From the NCBI RefSeq assembly GCF_004119455.1, contig NZ_NRQT01000002.1:317501-381500 (forward strand): a stretch of DNA of 64,000 nucleotides. The letters run 5' to 3'. The stretch's first letter is position 1, and the number at the start of each line of letters is the position of its first letter. A model generated the notes under the pieces. It had not been told where the DNA came from. It saw nothing but the letters and a program-made list of their open reading frames with translations, and did no database searches. The stretch is from Chryseobacterium sp. CH25 (GTDB lineage Bacteria > Bacteroidota > Bacteroidia > Flavobacteriales > Weeksellaceae). This document shows positions 9,720 through 19,600 of the stretch, in pieces. The position numbers were made by a program, and so were the translations under genes.

Positions 9720-9873
9720 ATCCACCACAGTCAACATATTTAGGAACACAGGCTCCCCATTCCTGGCATTGTTTGTAGCCATCAGGACATTGTCCCCATG
9801 GTTCACAGCAAGGAGCATCTCCAGCGGTAATTCTTTTAAGATTAGTTTTCGTGATTTTTTTTAGATTTTTCAT
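9718..9873 (-). CDS. small Cys-rich bacteriocin-like peptide with glycine-type leader
   Basis: A 51-codon gene. The N-terminal half is basic (MKNLKKITKTNLKRITAG) and resembles short leader peptides of Chryseobacterium bacteriocin-like or double-glycine peptides, with a possible cleavage site after Ala-Gly at residues 17-18. The C-terminal part has six cysteines (C22, C23, C29, C36, C42, C49) among Pro, Gly and Trp, ending VDCGG, which suggests a disulfide-linked or otherwise modified secreted core. Support comes from its complete frame, codon-like composition, dedicated terminator and isolated position. No modifying enzyme, ABC peptidase-exporter or immunity gene is visible nearby. Its function is unknown; export and activity are inference. 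Confidence 0.7.
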   Translation of the reverse strand: MKNLKKITKTNLKRITAGDAPCCEPWGQCPDGYKQCQEWGACVPKYVDCGG

Positions 9874-10012
9874 AATAAATTTTTTGTTTGATTAGTAGAA
9901 TAAATATATGTAAAATTTAGACAAGGGGTTGATCTTCAGAATGATTATTCAAAAACATTCTAAATAATTGAATGTCTACCTTCACATTATAGACTCGTCT
10001 TTTTTATTTCAC

Positions 10013-10020
10013 TAAATTTG
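10013..10020 (+). promoter_or_regulatory. argS -7 element
   Basis: TAAATTTG matches TAnnTTTG, 16 bp before the argS ATG, the same short-leader layout as at pyrG and pfkA. No TTG at 19-23 bp upstream. Confidence 0.5.
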
Positions 10021-10036
10021 TACTTTAAATTTTGAG

Positions 10037-11797
10037 ATGAATATTAAAGATATTATAGAACAAAAACTTTCGGAGGTCATTTTAAATGTATATCAATTAA
10101 AAGACATCAAACTGGAAGTTCAGGAAAATAAAACGGAATTTGAAGGTGATTTTACTATCGTTACTTTTCCGTTGGTAAAACAATTAAAGAAAAACCCTGA
10201 AAGTATCGGGGTTGAATTAGGTGAAGCTTTAACGGAGCAAACGGATATTTTCGAAAGCTTTAATGTTGTGAAAGGATTCCTTAATGTTAAAGTAAAAAAC
10301 CAACTGTTTGTGGATAACTTCAGATCTGTTCACAATGGTTTTTCAACAATAGAGAAGAAAAATGCTACAGTAATGGTGGAATATTCTTCACCAAATACCA
10401 ATAAACCTCTTCACTTAGGACACATCAGAAATAATCTGTTAGGATTTTCTGTAGCTCAGATTTTAAAAGAAGCGGGTTATGATGTTATCAAGACTCAGAT
10501 CATTAATGACAGAGGGATTCATATCTGTAAATCGATGTTGGCTTGGGAGAAATTCGGTAACGGAGAAACTCCTGAAACTACCAATACTAAAGGAGATAAA
10601 TTTGTTGGAAACTACTATGTAGAATTTGACAAGAATTATAAGAAAGAAATCGCTGAACTTGTTAGTCAGGGAGTTGGAGAAGAGCAGGCTAAAAAAGAGG
10701 CTCCGGTAATGAAGGAAGCTCAGAAAATGCTTCTGGATTGGGAAAACGGTGATGAAACAGTAAGAAATCTTTGGGCAGAGATGAACTCTTGGGTATACAA
10801 GGGATTCAACGAAACCTATAAGAGATTAGGGGTAAATTTTGACCAGGTTCAGTATGAAAGCAATACTTATATTTTAGGGAAAGACCTTATCCAGGCAGGT
10901 TTGGATAAAGGAGTTTTATATCAGAAAGAAGATGGTTCTGTTTGGTGTGACCTTACCGATGAAGGGCTTGACCAAAAATTATTGCTACGTTCCGATGGTA
11001 CTTCAGTTTATATGACTCAGGATTTAGGGACGGCAGTAGAGCGTTTTAAGCAAAATGATATTCAGAAGCTTATCTATACAGTAGGGAATGAGCAGGATTA
11101 TCACTTCCAGGTGTTATTTAAGATCCTTAAAAAATTAGGATATGAATGGGCAGATCAGTTATTCCACCTTTCTTACGGAATGGTTGAATTACCGGAAGGA
11201 AAAATGAAATCCCGTGAAGGAACTGTTGTAGATGCAGATGACTTAATGCAGGAAATGTATGAGACTGCAAAATCTAAAGCACAGGAACTAGGAAAGCTTG
11301 AAACTCTTTCTGAAGAAGATAAAGAAGCATCTTACGAAACAGTAGGGTTAGGAGCTTTAAAGTATTTCATGCTAAAAGTGGATCCTAAGAAAAAAATGCT
11401 TTTCAATCCTGCTGAAAGTATCGATTTTAATGGAAATACAGGACCATTTATTCAATATACTTACGCTCGTATTCAATCATTGTTATCAAAAGCAGCATTT
11501 GAATACAAAGAAACGACTGATGTTGTATTGAATCAGTTTGAAAAAGAACTGATTATGCAATTGGCTAACTTTAAAACAGTGGTGGCGAAGTCTGCAGAAA
11601 CTTTAAGCCCTGCGTTGGTAGCCAACTATGTGTATGACCTTGTAAAATCTTATAACTCATTCTATCAGAATAACCCGATTCTGAATCAGGATGATGAAAA
11701 TATGAAACAGTTCCGTCTGAATTTATCAGATATTACAGCAAAAACGATTAAAAAATCGTTAGAATTGCTGGGTATTGGAACGGTAAACAGAATGTAA
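10037..11797 (+). CDS. argS: arginyl-tRNA synthetase
   Basis: Charges tRNA-Arg with arginine (EC 6.1.1.19). The 586-residue class I synthetase has the N-terminal Arg additional domain (about 1-85) and the HIGH-type motif in NKPLHLGHIRNN near residue 125. The Rossmann core continues with YTVGNEQDYHFQVLFKIL and the KMSKS-equivalent GKMKSREGTVV. The C-terminal DALR anticodon-binding domain ends in LLGIGTVNRM, the standard ArgS tail. The start ATG at 10037 follows a good -7 element. Confidence 0.97.
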   Translation: MNIKDIIEQKLSEVILNVYQLKDIKLEVQENKTEFEGDFTIVTFPLVKQLKKNPESIGVELGEALTEQTDIFESFNVVKGFLNVKVKNQLFVDNFRSVHNGFSTIEKKNATVMVEYSSPNTNKPLHLGHIRNNLLGFSVAQILKEAGYDVIKTQIINDRGIHICKSMLAWEKFGNGETPETTNTKGDKFVGNYYVEFDKNYKKEIAELVSQGVGEEQAKKEAPVMKEAQKMLLDWENGDETVRNLWAEMNSWVYKGFNETYKRLGVNFDQVQYESNTYILGKDLIQAGLDKGVLYQKEDGSVWCDLTDEGLDQKLLLRSDGTSVYMTQDLGTAVERFKQNDIQKLIYTVGNEQDYHFQVLFKILKKLGYEWADQLFHLSYGMVELPEGKMKSREGTVVDADDLMQEMYETAKSKAQELGKLETLSEEDKEASYETVGLGALKYFMLKVDPKKKMLFNPAESIDFNGNTGPFIQYTYARIQSLLSKAAFEYKETTDVVLNQFEKELIMQLANFKTVVAKSAETLSPALVANYVYDLVKSYNSFYQNNPILNQDDENMKQFRLNLSDITAKTIKKSLELLGIGTVNRM

Positions 11798-11817
11798 AAT
11801 AATATAATAAAGTAAGG

Positions 11818-13161
11818 ATGAAAAGAAAGATTACTTATTTTGCTTTATTATTGGGAATGTTTATAGCGAAAGCGCAGACGATTGTTACTGTTGCAGGTAA
11901 TCCAGAAACAGGTAGTGCAATGGATAATCTTCCTGCAACATCATCTGCTTTTAAATTTCCAACTGATATTTTTGTTGATTCAACTGGAAATTTTTATATC
12001 TCAACCTTCCATCGAATAAAAAAGGTAAATGCAAGTACTGGGATTATGAACACTATAGCAGGTGGAGGTGGAATTGGTTTTACCGGTGATGGAGAGCTGG
12101 CTATAGGGGTAGGAGTAAGGTTTTCTGGGCCTCAGGGAGTAGTGGTTGATAGCCAAGGAAATGTTTACATCTCTGATACAATGAATCACCGTATTAGAAA
12201 AGTTACTAAAAGTACAGGAATTATTTCTACAATTGCGGGTAACGGAGCTACTATAACAACTCCAATTGGTGATGGATTACCAGCACTTTCTGCGAGATTG
12301 AATCAACCCCTAGGGATGTATATCGATGCATCAGATAATATTTATTTTGCAGATAGTGGGCACCATAGAGTACGAAGAATAGACCATTCTACAGGAATTA
12401 TAACAACAGTTGCAGGAACGGGGTTCTATTCATGGACGTCTGGTAATAATGATCTTGGCTTAGCTACAAATGTTAATCTTTATTATCCGGTAGATGTTAC
12501 GATGGATAATGAAGGTAATCTTTTTATTGCGAATTCTGGTGGACATAATGTCTTAAAAGTAAATGCTAATACACAAATAGTAACAAGAGTTGCAGGTGCT
12601 TTTGATACCGCTTCTTTTAGTGGTGACGGAGGAACTGCAAAAGATGCTGGATTAAATGCTCCTGGAGGAGTAGCCGTTGATAATGCAGGTAATGTGTATA
12701 TTTCAGACAGTGGCAATCACAGGATTAGAAAAGTAGATGCTGCAAGTGGAATTATTAATACTATAGCAGGAACCGGAACACCAGGCTTTTCTGGGGATGG
12801 TGGGAACCCATTATCTGCAAACCTTAATACACCAGAAGATTTGTTTATTACAAATAATGGAGCTCTCTATTTTACAGACAGAGACAATGATAGAGTAAGG
12901 AAAATATATAATGCTAATGTTTTAAATACTAAAGAACTTAATAATTCTTTCATTACAGATATTTATCCGAATCCTGTTTCAGATAAAATTAATTTTACTG
13001 CTCAGAAGGAAAGCGTTGGTCAGATGTATTCTGCAATCGGAAGTTTGGTAAGAAACATTCAGATTAAAAAAGGAGTTAATATAATAGATATTTCATCTCT
13101 TGAAAAAGGAATTTATTTTGTTAAAATAGACGGAAAGTCTTATAAAATAATTAAAAATTAA
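11818..13161 (+). CDS. secreted NHL-repeat beta-propeller protein with T9SS sorting domain
   Basis: A 447-residue secreted protein. A signal peptide (about 1-19, ending AKAQ) precedes a series of NHL-type repeats (about 35-365). These repeats recur as GVVVDSQGNVYISDTMNHRIRKV and AGTGxxGFSGDGG-like blocks, predicted to form a beta-propeller. The last 75 residues look like a type A sorting domain of the type IX secretion system, with IYPNPVSDKINF, GSLVRNIQIKKGVN and the tail GIYFVKIDGKSYKIIKN. It should therefore be exported to the surface or medium. It begins 20 bp after argS and may be co-transcribed, although the functions are unrelated. The ligand is unknown. Confidence 0.88.
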   Translation: MKRKITYFALLLGMFIAKAQTIVTVAGNPETGSAMDNLPATSSAFKFPTDIFVDSTGNFYISTFHRIKKVNASTGIMNTIAGGGGIGFTGDGELAIGVGVRFSGPQGVVVDSQGNVYISDTMNHRIRKVTKSTGIISTIAGNGATITTPIGDGLPALSARLNQPLGMYIDASDNIYFADSGHHRVRRIDHSTGIITTVAGTGFYSWTSGNNDLGLATNVNLYYPVDVTMDNEGNLFIANSGGHNVLKVNANTQIVTRVAGAFDTASFSGDGGTAKDAGLNAPGGVAVDNAGNVYISDSGNHRIRKVDAASGIINTIAGTGTPGFSGDGGNPLSANLNTPEDLFITNNGALYFTDRDNDRVRKIYNANVLNTKELNNSFITDIYPNPVSDKINFTAQKESVGQMYSAIGSLVRNIQIKKGVNIIDISSLEKGIYFVKIDGKSYKIIKN

Positions 13162-13221
13162 GGTGGCTATATAAACTTTACACCATTGTCATTGACTATG
13201 TCTGATCTTTGATTTCTGACG

Positions 13222-13257
13222 AATGAAGAATCTTATCTATGGTTTAGATTCTTCATT
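13222..13257 (+). terminator. hairpin after the NHL-repeat gene
   Basis: AATGAAGAATCT (13222-13233) and AGATTCTTCATT (13246-13257) form a perfect 12-bp stem. A smaller ACAGAC/GTCTGT hairpin lies at about 13274-13290. Confidence 0.6.
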
Positions 13258-13363
13258 TCACTCCTGAATTAGGTTCACAGACTGTTAGTCTGTATTCAGA
13301 ATGGCAGAGTTTTAATATCAGGATTAGGATCAAATTGTATATAATTACAAAATTAAACAATGA

Positions 13364-13396
13364 AAAACCTCAGAAGTGATATCTGAGGTTTTTTAT
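13364..13396. terminator. bidirectional terminator before yihY
   Basis: AAAACCTCAGA at 13364-13374 pairs with TCTGAGGTTTT at 13382-13392, followed by TTTT on the plus strand and by T on the minus strand, so it can also end the minus-strand tamB-tamL-yihY transcript. Confidence 0.75.
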
Positions 13397-13412
13397 ATTC
13401 ATTATTCAGAAC

Positions 13413-14363
13413 TTATGATTCTTTACGATCTGTATTCTGTTGATCATTCATTTGTTTAAGGCTATCTGCATAAAGTTTTGCAGGAGTCCATCTTGCATGT
13501 TTGGAGAGAATAACTTTATACCCTTTTTTATAGGTATACACCTTGGTAAATTTAGCACCAAAGAATATCAGCATACAGGAATAATTAATCCACATCATAA
13601 TTAAAATGACAGTTCCGGCAGCACCGAAAGCTGACGTAGGTTTAACCTGATTGAAATAAAGACTCAATAAAAATTTACCCAGCGTAAATAAAGCGGTTGT
13701 TAAAAAAGCACCTCTCCAAACGGATTTCCAACTGATCTGTACATCAGGCAGCACTTTAAACATCAAAGCAAATAAGAGCATAACAAGTCCGAAACCGATT
13801 GAAAAATTGACAACCTCTACAAGAAGATAGGTTTCAAATCCAAAATATTGAGTGATGATTTTATTAAAAAGACTGATCAATGAAGATAAAACCATAGTAA
13901 TCATGAGCAGGAACCCAAGAATCAGGATCATTCCAAGCGAGTTGGCTCTATCTAATAAAAACTTAAGTAAAGCTTTCTTAGGCGCAGATTCTACGTCCCA
14001 AAGAGCGTTTAATGAATGCTGAAGCTGAAAGAATAGAGTAGTGGAACCAAAAACAAGAGCTCCTACTCCTACTGCTTTCATGAAAATATTCTTTTTGTCA
14101 ATTAAAGCTCCGGCAAGCATTCCTTCAATACTCTTGGCTACATCGGGCCCCATAATTCCACTGATTTGGGTACTGATCTGTCCGCGGATAGCTTCTTCCC
14201 CAAAGAAATTACCCAGTACCCAGATAATAATAATTAATAATCCCGGGATCGAAAAGATCGCATAATAGGCAAGGCTCGCTGAATCCTTGGATGCGGAAGA
14301 ACTGTTCCATTCCTTAAATGTGTCTTTGAGAACTTCCCAGAAAAATTTAATATTATTAATCAT
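13413..14363 (-). CDS. YihY/BrkB family inner membrane protein
   Basis: A polytopic inner-membrane protein of the YihY/virulence factor BrkB family, whose biochemical role is not established. The product has 316 residues from the ATG at 14363, with about six transmembrane segments and the family blocks KDSASLAYYAIFSIPGLLIIIIW and SAFGAAGTVILIMMWINYSCMLIFFGAKFTKVY. A longer version beginning with TTG at 14387 would overlap the end of tamL. The ATG at 14363 sits one base after the tamL stop and is preferred. The tight spacing implies translational coupling in a tamB-tamL-yihY operon. Confidence 0.92.
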   Translation of the reverse strand: MINNIKFFWEVLKDTFKEWNSSSASKDSASLAYYAIFSIPGLLIIIIWVLGNFFGEEAIRGQISTQISGIMGPDVAKSIEGMLAGALIDKKNIFMKAVGVGALVFGSTTLFFQLQHSLNALWDVESAPKKALLKFLLDRANSLGMILILGFLLMITMVLSSLISLFNKIITQYFGFETYLLVEVVNFSIGFGLVMLLFALMFKVLPDVQISWKSVWRGAFLTTALFTLGKFLLSLYFNQVKPTSAFGAAGTVILIMMWINYSCMLIFFGAKFTKVYTYKKGYKVILSKHARWTPAKLYADSLKQMNDQQNTDRKES

Positions 14364-14364
14364 A

Positions 14365-16692
14365 TTAGAAAGGATATCCGATGGCAATATTTAATACAAG
14401 ATTGTCTTTCCTCCAGCTTGGATCTCCGAAATTAATTTTATCGAAGGCCCATCTGTCTCCTTTTTCATAATAAGGTACTCTCAATGGCATCGCTAAATCT
14501 AGCCTTAACACTAATATTGAAAAATCAAGTCTCAGACCAACTCCGGCGCCCACTGCAATTTCATCTAAGAAATCTTTTGAAAATTTTGCTCCTGGTCTGT
14601 CTTTATCAGTATTAAGAAGCCAGATGTTCCCTGCATCTACAAATACTGCTGCATTGATGAATTTATAGAGATTAGCTCGGTATTCAGCATTCAGCTCAAG
14701 TTTAATGTCTCCGGACTGGTCGAAGTACGTTCCTGCCTTCATTGTTCTTGGATCAAAACTTCCCGGTCCCAATGTTCTTGCACGGAAAGCTCTGATACTG
14801 TTACTTCCTCCAGAGAAAAACTGTTTAGAGAAAGGGACGAACTCTGAATTTCCATAAGGGTAAGCAATTCCTGCAATGAGTCTTGTTGCCAGTGATGACT
14901 TTTCCGTAAACTTATGGTAAAACCTGAAGTCATTTTCAATCTTAGCATATTGACTGAAAGGGATGCCGAAGATCTTTTTCTCTTTATCCTCTTTTACATT
15001 AGCTCCACTTACTAAACCTGAGATATTTCCAGCAAGATCCAGGGTACCTTTATAATAAAAGGTATTCTTCCTCGGAAGCATGGTATTGGTGTAAGTGTAT
15101 GAATAAGTGGGACCAAAGATAAGCTGCTTCTGAACAATTCGTTTCATAGCTGGATTATTGGCCGAGTTAGCTTCATACTCTGCAGTAACCTTTTCCGGGG
15201 AAACCAAAGTAATATCAATGACTTTCAGCTCATGCTCTTTTCGAGCATTTTCTTTCCATAAATATCCAAATGAGGCTGTGAAATTATTAAGCGTATAATA
15301 TTTTGTTCTATTCTGAAATTCATATCCCAGCGTAATATTGGTCCTTGGAACAAATTCACTGGAAGAATGAAAACGGAAAGGAGCTACAATTCTCGGAATA
15401 GAAAGCTGAACATTGGTTCCGGCTCGGAAAATATTATTCGCATCCTGAGCACCGCCCATCTGGAAATCAAAAGCTCCGTAGATAGATGCTTTAAATTGTT
15501 CCGCCCCTCTGAAGAAATTCCTGTGCGTCCAGTTCAGATTAAGTTCACTACCAGCGTAATTGGCCGAGTTTGTTCTTCCTAATGCCTCAAGTCTTAAAGA
15601 CTGAATTTGTCTGGGTGTTAACAAATAATAAGCATCAAATTTATGATTGAGAGAATCTGAAGTTACAAATTCATTCTTCACAAACTTGAATACACCTAAG
15701 CTGATTAATCGGTTCAGCGTAAGATTGTGATTGGAGCGGTTGTAAAGATCTCCCTTTTTGAAGTATAATGCTCTATCAAAAATTTTCGGTTTGAATTTAT
15801 GTTGCGGATCAATAACGTAAATATCATCAAATGCATATTTACTCAGGGAATCTGTGTTCATCGGAACACTGTATTTTCCTTCTTTCACATCCTGAATATT
15901 GTAATTAGGGAATACAATAACCTTATCAATGCTGAACTGCTGAGTAGCTAAAGACGGAGTATTGTCCTTAAGCTTTACATTCAGTTCTACTTTGTGGTTT
16001 TTATTCACCGTACTGTCTGCCTGTACAATGATATTATCAGGATGGAAGTAATAAAATCCTCTTTCCTTTAGGTTATTATCAATTCTTTCCCTTTCAGTTT
16101 TAATCACATCCAGGTCAAAAGGTCTTCCGTTTTTAAGAAGAGTTTTCCCGGCTACATTCTGAATTTCCTGATTAATAAGAGTAGAGTCTTCTTGAAACTT
16201 CACTCCGTCAATCAAATATCTGGCGCCAGGTTTTAATGTATAAATTACCTTAGCTTTTTTGTTTTTTGAAACGGTATCATAGGTAGCTCTGGCATTGAAA
16301 TATCCTTTATTTTCAGAATAATTTTCAATGATATCTTTATTGAACTCACGGTCTACATCTCCTAATAATACAGGCTTTTCACCCATTTTATATTTAAGCC
16401 AGTAATTGAACCCTTTATCTTTTTTAGGTTCCTTGGCAATATTGTAGAAATAAAGCTTAGGGCGCATTCCTAAAAACGTGGAGTTGGGCTTTGGAGTAAG
16501 GTTGGCTTCCAAAGCGGCCTGAAGGTCTTTTTTTTCTTTTTTTGAAATAGTGTCGCTTTCAATTTTTACTTCAGCACCAGTATACAGCATCTGATTTTCT
16601 TTCAAAAACCTGGTGTTGCTACAGGAAACCACTGCCGAAGCTAATCCGGAAATGAACAGATATTTACAGTATGTTGGGAATGTATTACTCAT
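14365..16692 (-). CDS. tamL: TamL: BamA/TamA-like outer membrane assembly lipoprotein
   Basis: An Omp85-superfamily protein of the translocation and assembly module. In Bacteroidota the TamA homologue carries a lipid anchor and is called TamL. The 775-residue product has a lipoprotein signal peptide ending ASAVVSC (lipobox Cys near residue 24). POTRA-like repeats follow (about 100-400), then the 16-strand barrel with the family motif GGSNSIRAFRARTLGPGSF and a C-terminal beta signal ending VLNIAIGYPF. It lies directly downstream of tamB, overlapping it by one base at 16692, so the two are very likely co-translated. The role in envelope biogenesis is inferred from the family. Confidence 0.9.
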   Translation of the reverse strand: MSNTFPTYCKYLFISGLASAVVSCSNTRFLKENQMLYTGAEVKIESDTISKKEKKDLQAALEANLTPKPNSTFLGMRPKLYFYNIAKEPKKDKGFNYWLKYKMGEKPVLLGDVDREFNKDIIENYSENKGYFNARATYDTVSKNKKAKVIYTLKPGARYLIDGVKFQEDSTLINQEIQNVAGKTLLKNGRPFDLDVIKTERERIDNNLKERGFYYFHPDNIIVQADSTVNKNHKVELNVKLKDNTPSLATQQFSIDKVIVFPNYNIQDVKEGKYSVPMNTDSLSKYAFDDIYVIDPQHKFKPKIFDRALYFKKGDLYNRSNHNLTLNRLISLGVFKFVKNEFVTSDSLNHKFDAYYLLTPRQIQSLRLEALGRTNSANYAGSELNLNWTHRNFFRGAEQFKASIYGAFDFQMGGAQDANNIFRAGTNVQLSIPRIVAPFRFHSSSEFVPRTNITLGYEFQNRTKYYTLNNFTASFGYLWKENARKEHELKVIDITLVSPEKVTAEYEANSANNPAMKRIVQKQLIFGPTYSYTYTNTMLPRKNTFYYKGTLDLAGNISGLVSGANVKEDKEKKIFGIPFSQYAKIENDFRFYHKFTEKSSLATRLIAGIAYPYGNSEFVPFSKQFFSGGSNSIRAFRARTLGPGSFDPRTMKAGTYFDQSGDIKLELNAEYRANLYKFINAAVFVDAGNIWLLNTDKDRPGAKFSKDFLDEIAVGAGVGLRLDFSILVLRLDLAMPLRVPYYEKGDRWAFDKINFGDPSWRKDNLVLNIAIGYPF

Positions 16693-19600
16693 TATTTAAA
16701 TTCTACCACTTGATTGTTTTGATTCTTTTTAGGCTTCTTCTCTTTGGACTTCTGGAAAATCTCACGGAATTTGTCATAATCCAGAGTGATGATAAATCCA
16801 ACTCCGGTTTCTATGATCTGCCCCTGAAGAGCCACCTGATATTCATCTTTACGATACGCTCGTAGCATATATCTTCCATCTTTGGAAAGACTGTAATCTA
16901 CAGAAACATTTCCGGCAATGTTCGTCATATTTTCATTCTGACGGGCTTGCCCTTCCAATCCAAAATTACTTCCTACCGTCACTTTTAACCTATCATTCAA
17001 TAATTTCTTACTGATGTCTACATTCAGATCGGTTCTGGTATTTTTTGGCCGGTAGAGTAGTCTTCTGAAGAATCTAACCCAAAATTAAGGTCTACTCCTT
17101 TAATCAGTCCGGCTGCCAGATTATTTAATTGTTGAGAAAGAATTTTACTCACACTCTGTCTTGCCATGGTTTCGGCAGACATTCCCGCTCCGCTTTCAAA
17201 TGGATTTTCTCCAATAAAACGGTTCAGAAGAAGTAGGGCAAATACCTGTTTGTTTAATTCAGATTCCTGTGTTCTTAGCTGGGCAAGCTTTTGATCCACA
17301 ACATCCTTTACATTCGTAGATACGGAATTGTTTTTTTCATCTGTAGTAACATCAAAACTAAGCTGAGGTTTCAACAGTTCTCCTTTCATTTTCAGTAAAG
17401 CATTAAATGGTATTCTCTGCTTAAACTGATTAATAAGTGACGCACTTCCGTCTCCGCTTACCTGTTGTTCTACAAGATCAATAGGAGCGGCTTCCGTTTT
17501 GTAAACGGCAGTAATATCCATTACAGCCATAGTAGGCTCTCCTGTCCAGGTAATGGTACTTCCTTTCTGGATATCAAATTTACGTTTCAGGAAACTTACC
17601 GAAAGATCATAGCTTCCTTTATTCACTTCATACACACCTACCAATGTTGTTTTCCCTGAAGGATCAATTCCACCGGTTAATTCTGCTTCTCCCTGAAGCT
17701 GTACGAAATCTCCATTGGCCTTATCAATAACGATTGATAATTTTGCTTCTTTGCTTACTTCGATATTAACGCTTACATCCATCCCTTTGATACGGCTTTG
17801 AGCGTTAAGAGAATCTGCCTTGATGGTTTTATTAAGAACAACCTGATCCTGATCCACGAACTCTACAATCCCATCTCTTTCCTGTAATGAAGGGTTAGAT
17901 TGAGGCAGTACAAAAGTGAAATCCGTATTATCAGCAACACTCAATTTTCCGTCTACTTTTGGAAGATCAAGATTTCCGCGAATACGAAGGCCGGCATCAA
18001 TCGCCAGAATTCCATACATCATGGCATCATTTGATTTCTGTGAATTAACCACCTTGAAATCTTTGGCGTTCACATTAAGATTGAAAGCGAAATCTCTGTA
18101 AGTCTGGGTAAGAACCTGGCCATCCACAACCAAAGCATTTCCATCCTTATCTTTAATCTTAAACTTATTAAATTCAATACCGCGGTTGGTAAAATCAATC
18201 TCATCATTCAGCTTTCTGAAATCACTTCCTGTTTTGGCAATTTCAAGTCCTGCATCATTGAATTTTACTTTTCCGAGAATATTGGGTTGGTCTGCTGTTC
18301 CAGTGATTTTCAGATTTCCGGAAAGGTAACCTTCCGTATTGGTAATGGCATTCATAGAGAACCCTTGAATACTCTTCATCTGAAGCTGGTTAATCGCCAT
18401 ATTCAGGTCAAAAGAGCTTGAAGCGGTATTGTAATCTCCAAGAATTCTTACATCATTATTGTTTCCGGAAAGGGCAATGTCAGCATTTAAAAGTTTCGGT
18501 GAAGAATTATTCACTTTTACAGCCAGATTACCGACTGGACTTCCATAGACAATAAGATTGGAAACATTTAAATCTGAGGTGAATGTCATATCTTTCATTA
18601 CATCCCTAAGCTGAGCGGTTCCGTTGATGGTTCCTCTCGCCAGCACCGTGTCTTTTTTGATAAGTTCTGTAATGGTTTCAATTTTAAAATCTTTCAGTGC
18701 AATGTTCAAAGGGCTACTTGGGCTTTCACTTTCCGACTGAATGGAAATTTGGCTTCCACCATTGCTCAAAGTGAAATTATCTGCTAAAATTCCTTTGTTG
18801 CTGATCTGGATTTTATTGTTTTCAGCAACATTCCAATCAGAATAGTTAAGTTTTAAACCATTGGGATTCAGAGAAACCTCTGTAATGTCATTTAATGATT
18901 TTGCATTTCCTGCAATCAGAAATTGGGTAGCATCCTTATCATCTTTTGTAGTGATATTATAGTTGATTGTGTTATCAGCAACATCACCATCAATATTGAT
19001 TTTTTTAGTGAAAAGCTTGAACTTTTTAAAGCGGCAACATTCAAATTATACTGTAAGGCCTGATTTTCATTGGTGACTTTTAAAGTTCCTTTTTCAATGG
19101 TATTTTCACCATAAAGCAATTGAGGAATCTGGCCGTCAATTTCAATTTTTTGAGAATCTGCATCATAATTTCCTGCCAGGTTAATGGTTTCAAAGCTTTT
19201 CAGATCCGGAACGAATTTTCTGATCAGATCATCATTTTTAATCTTTGCAGTAAAGGCAAAATGCTGCCCCGGATCAATTTTCTGTGTTTTATCCGGTTTC
19301 TGAAACTGATAATACTGATTGATAGTCTGTGTTAAAGCACCAAAGATCTGCGTAAGTTTGTATTTTCCTTTTAATTCAGCATCTGCAATCTGAGAGTTAA
19401 AAATAATCTGCGTAGAATCTGTTGTAGAAGAGGCTTTCAGATGAACTTCCTGTACAGGATAGACTTCTTTGGTATCTGAAAAGGCAAAATCTTTAAGGTC
19501 TAAATAGCCATTCAAATTATTAGGATCAAGGCTGGTAAAATCACCATCTATTTTTCCGGCAAGAATCATTGGTTTTTCATAGAAACCAAGTTTGTTGACA

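Noticed and set aside
14364-14387. TTG start for yihY at 14387
   Set aside because: It overlaps tamL; the ATG one base after the tamL stop is a better start.
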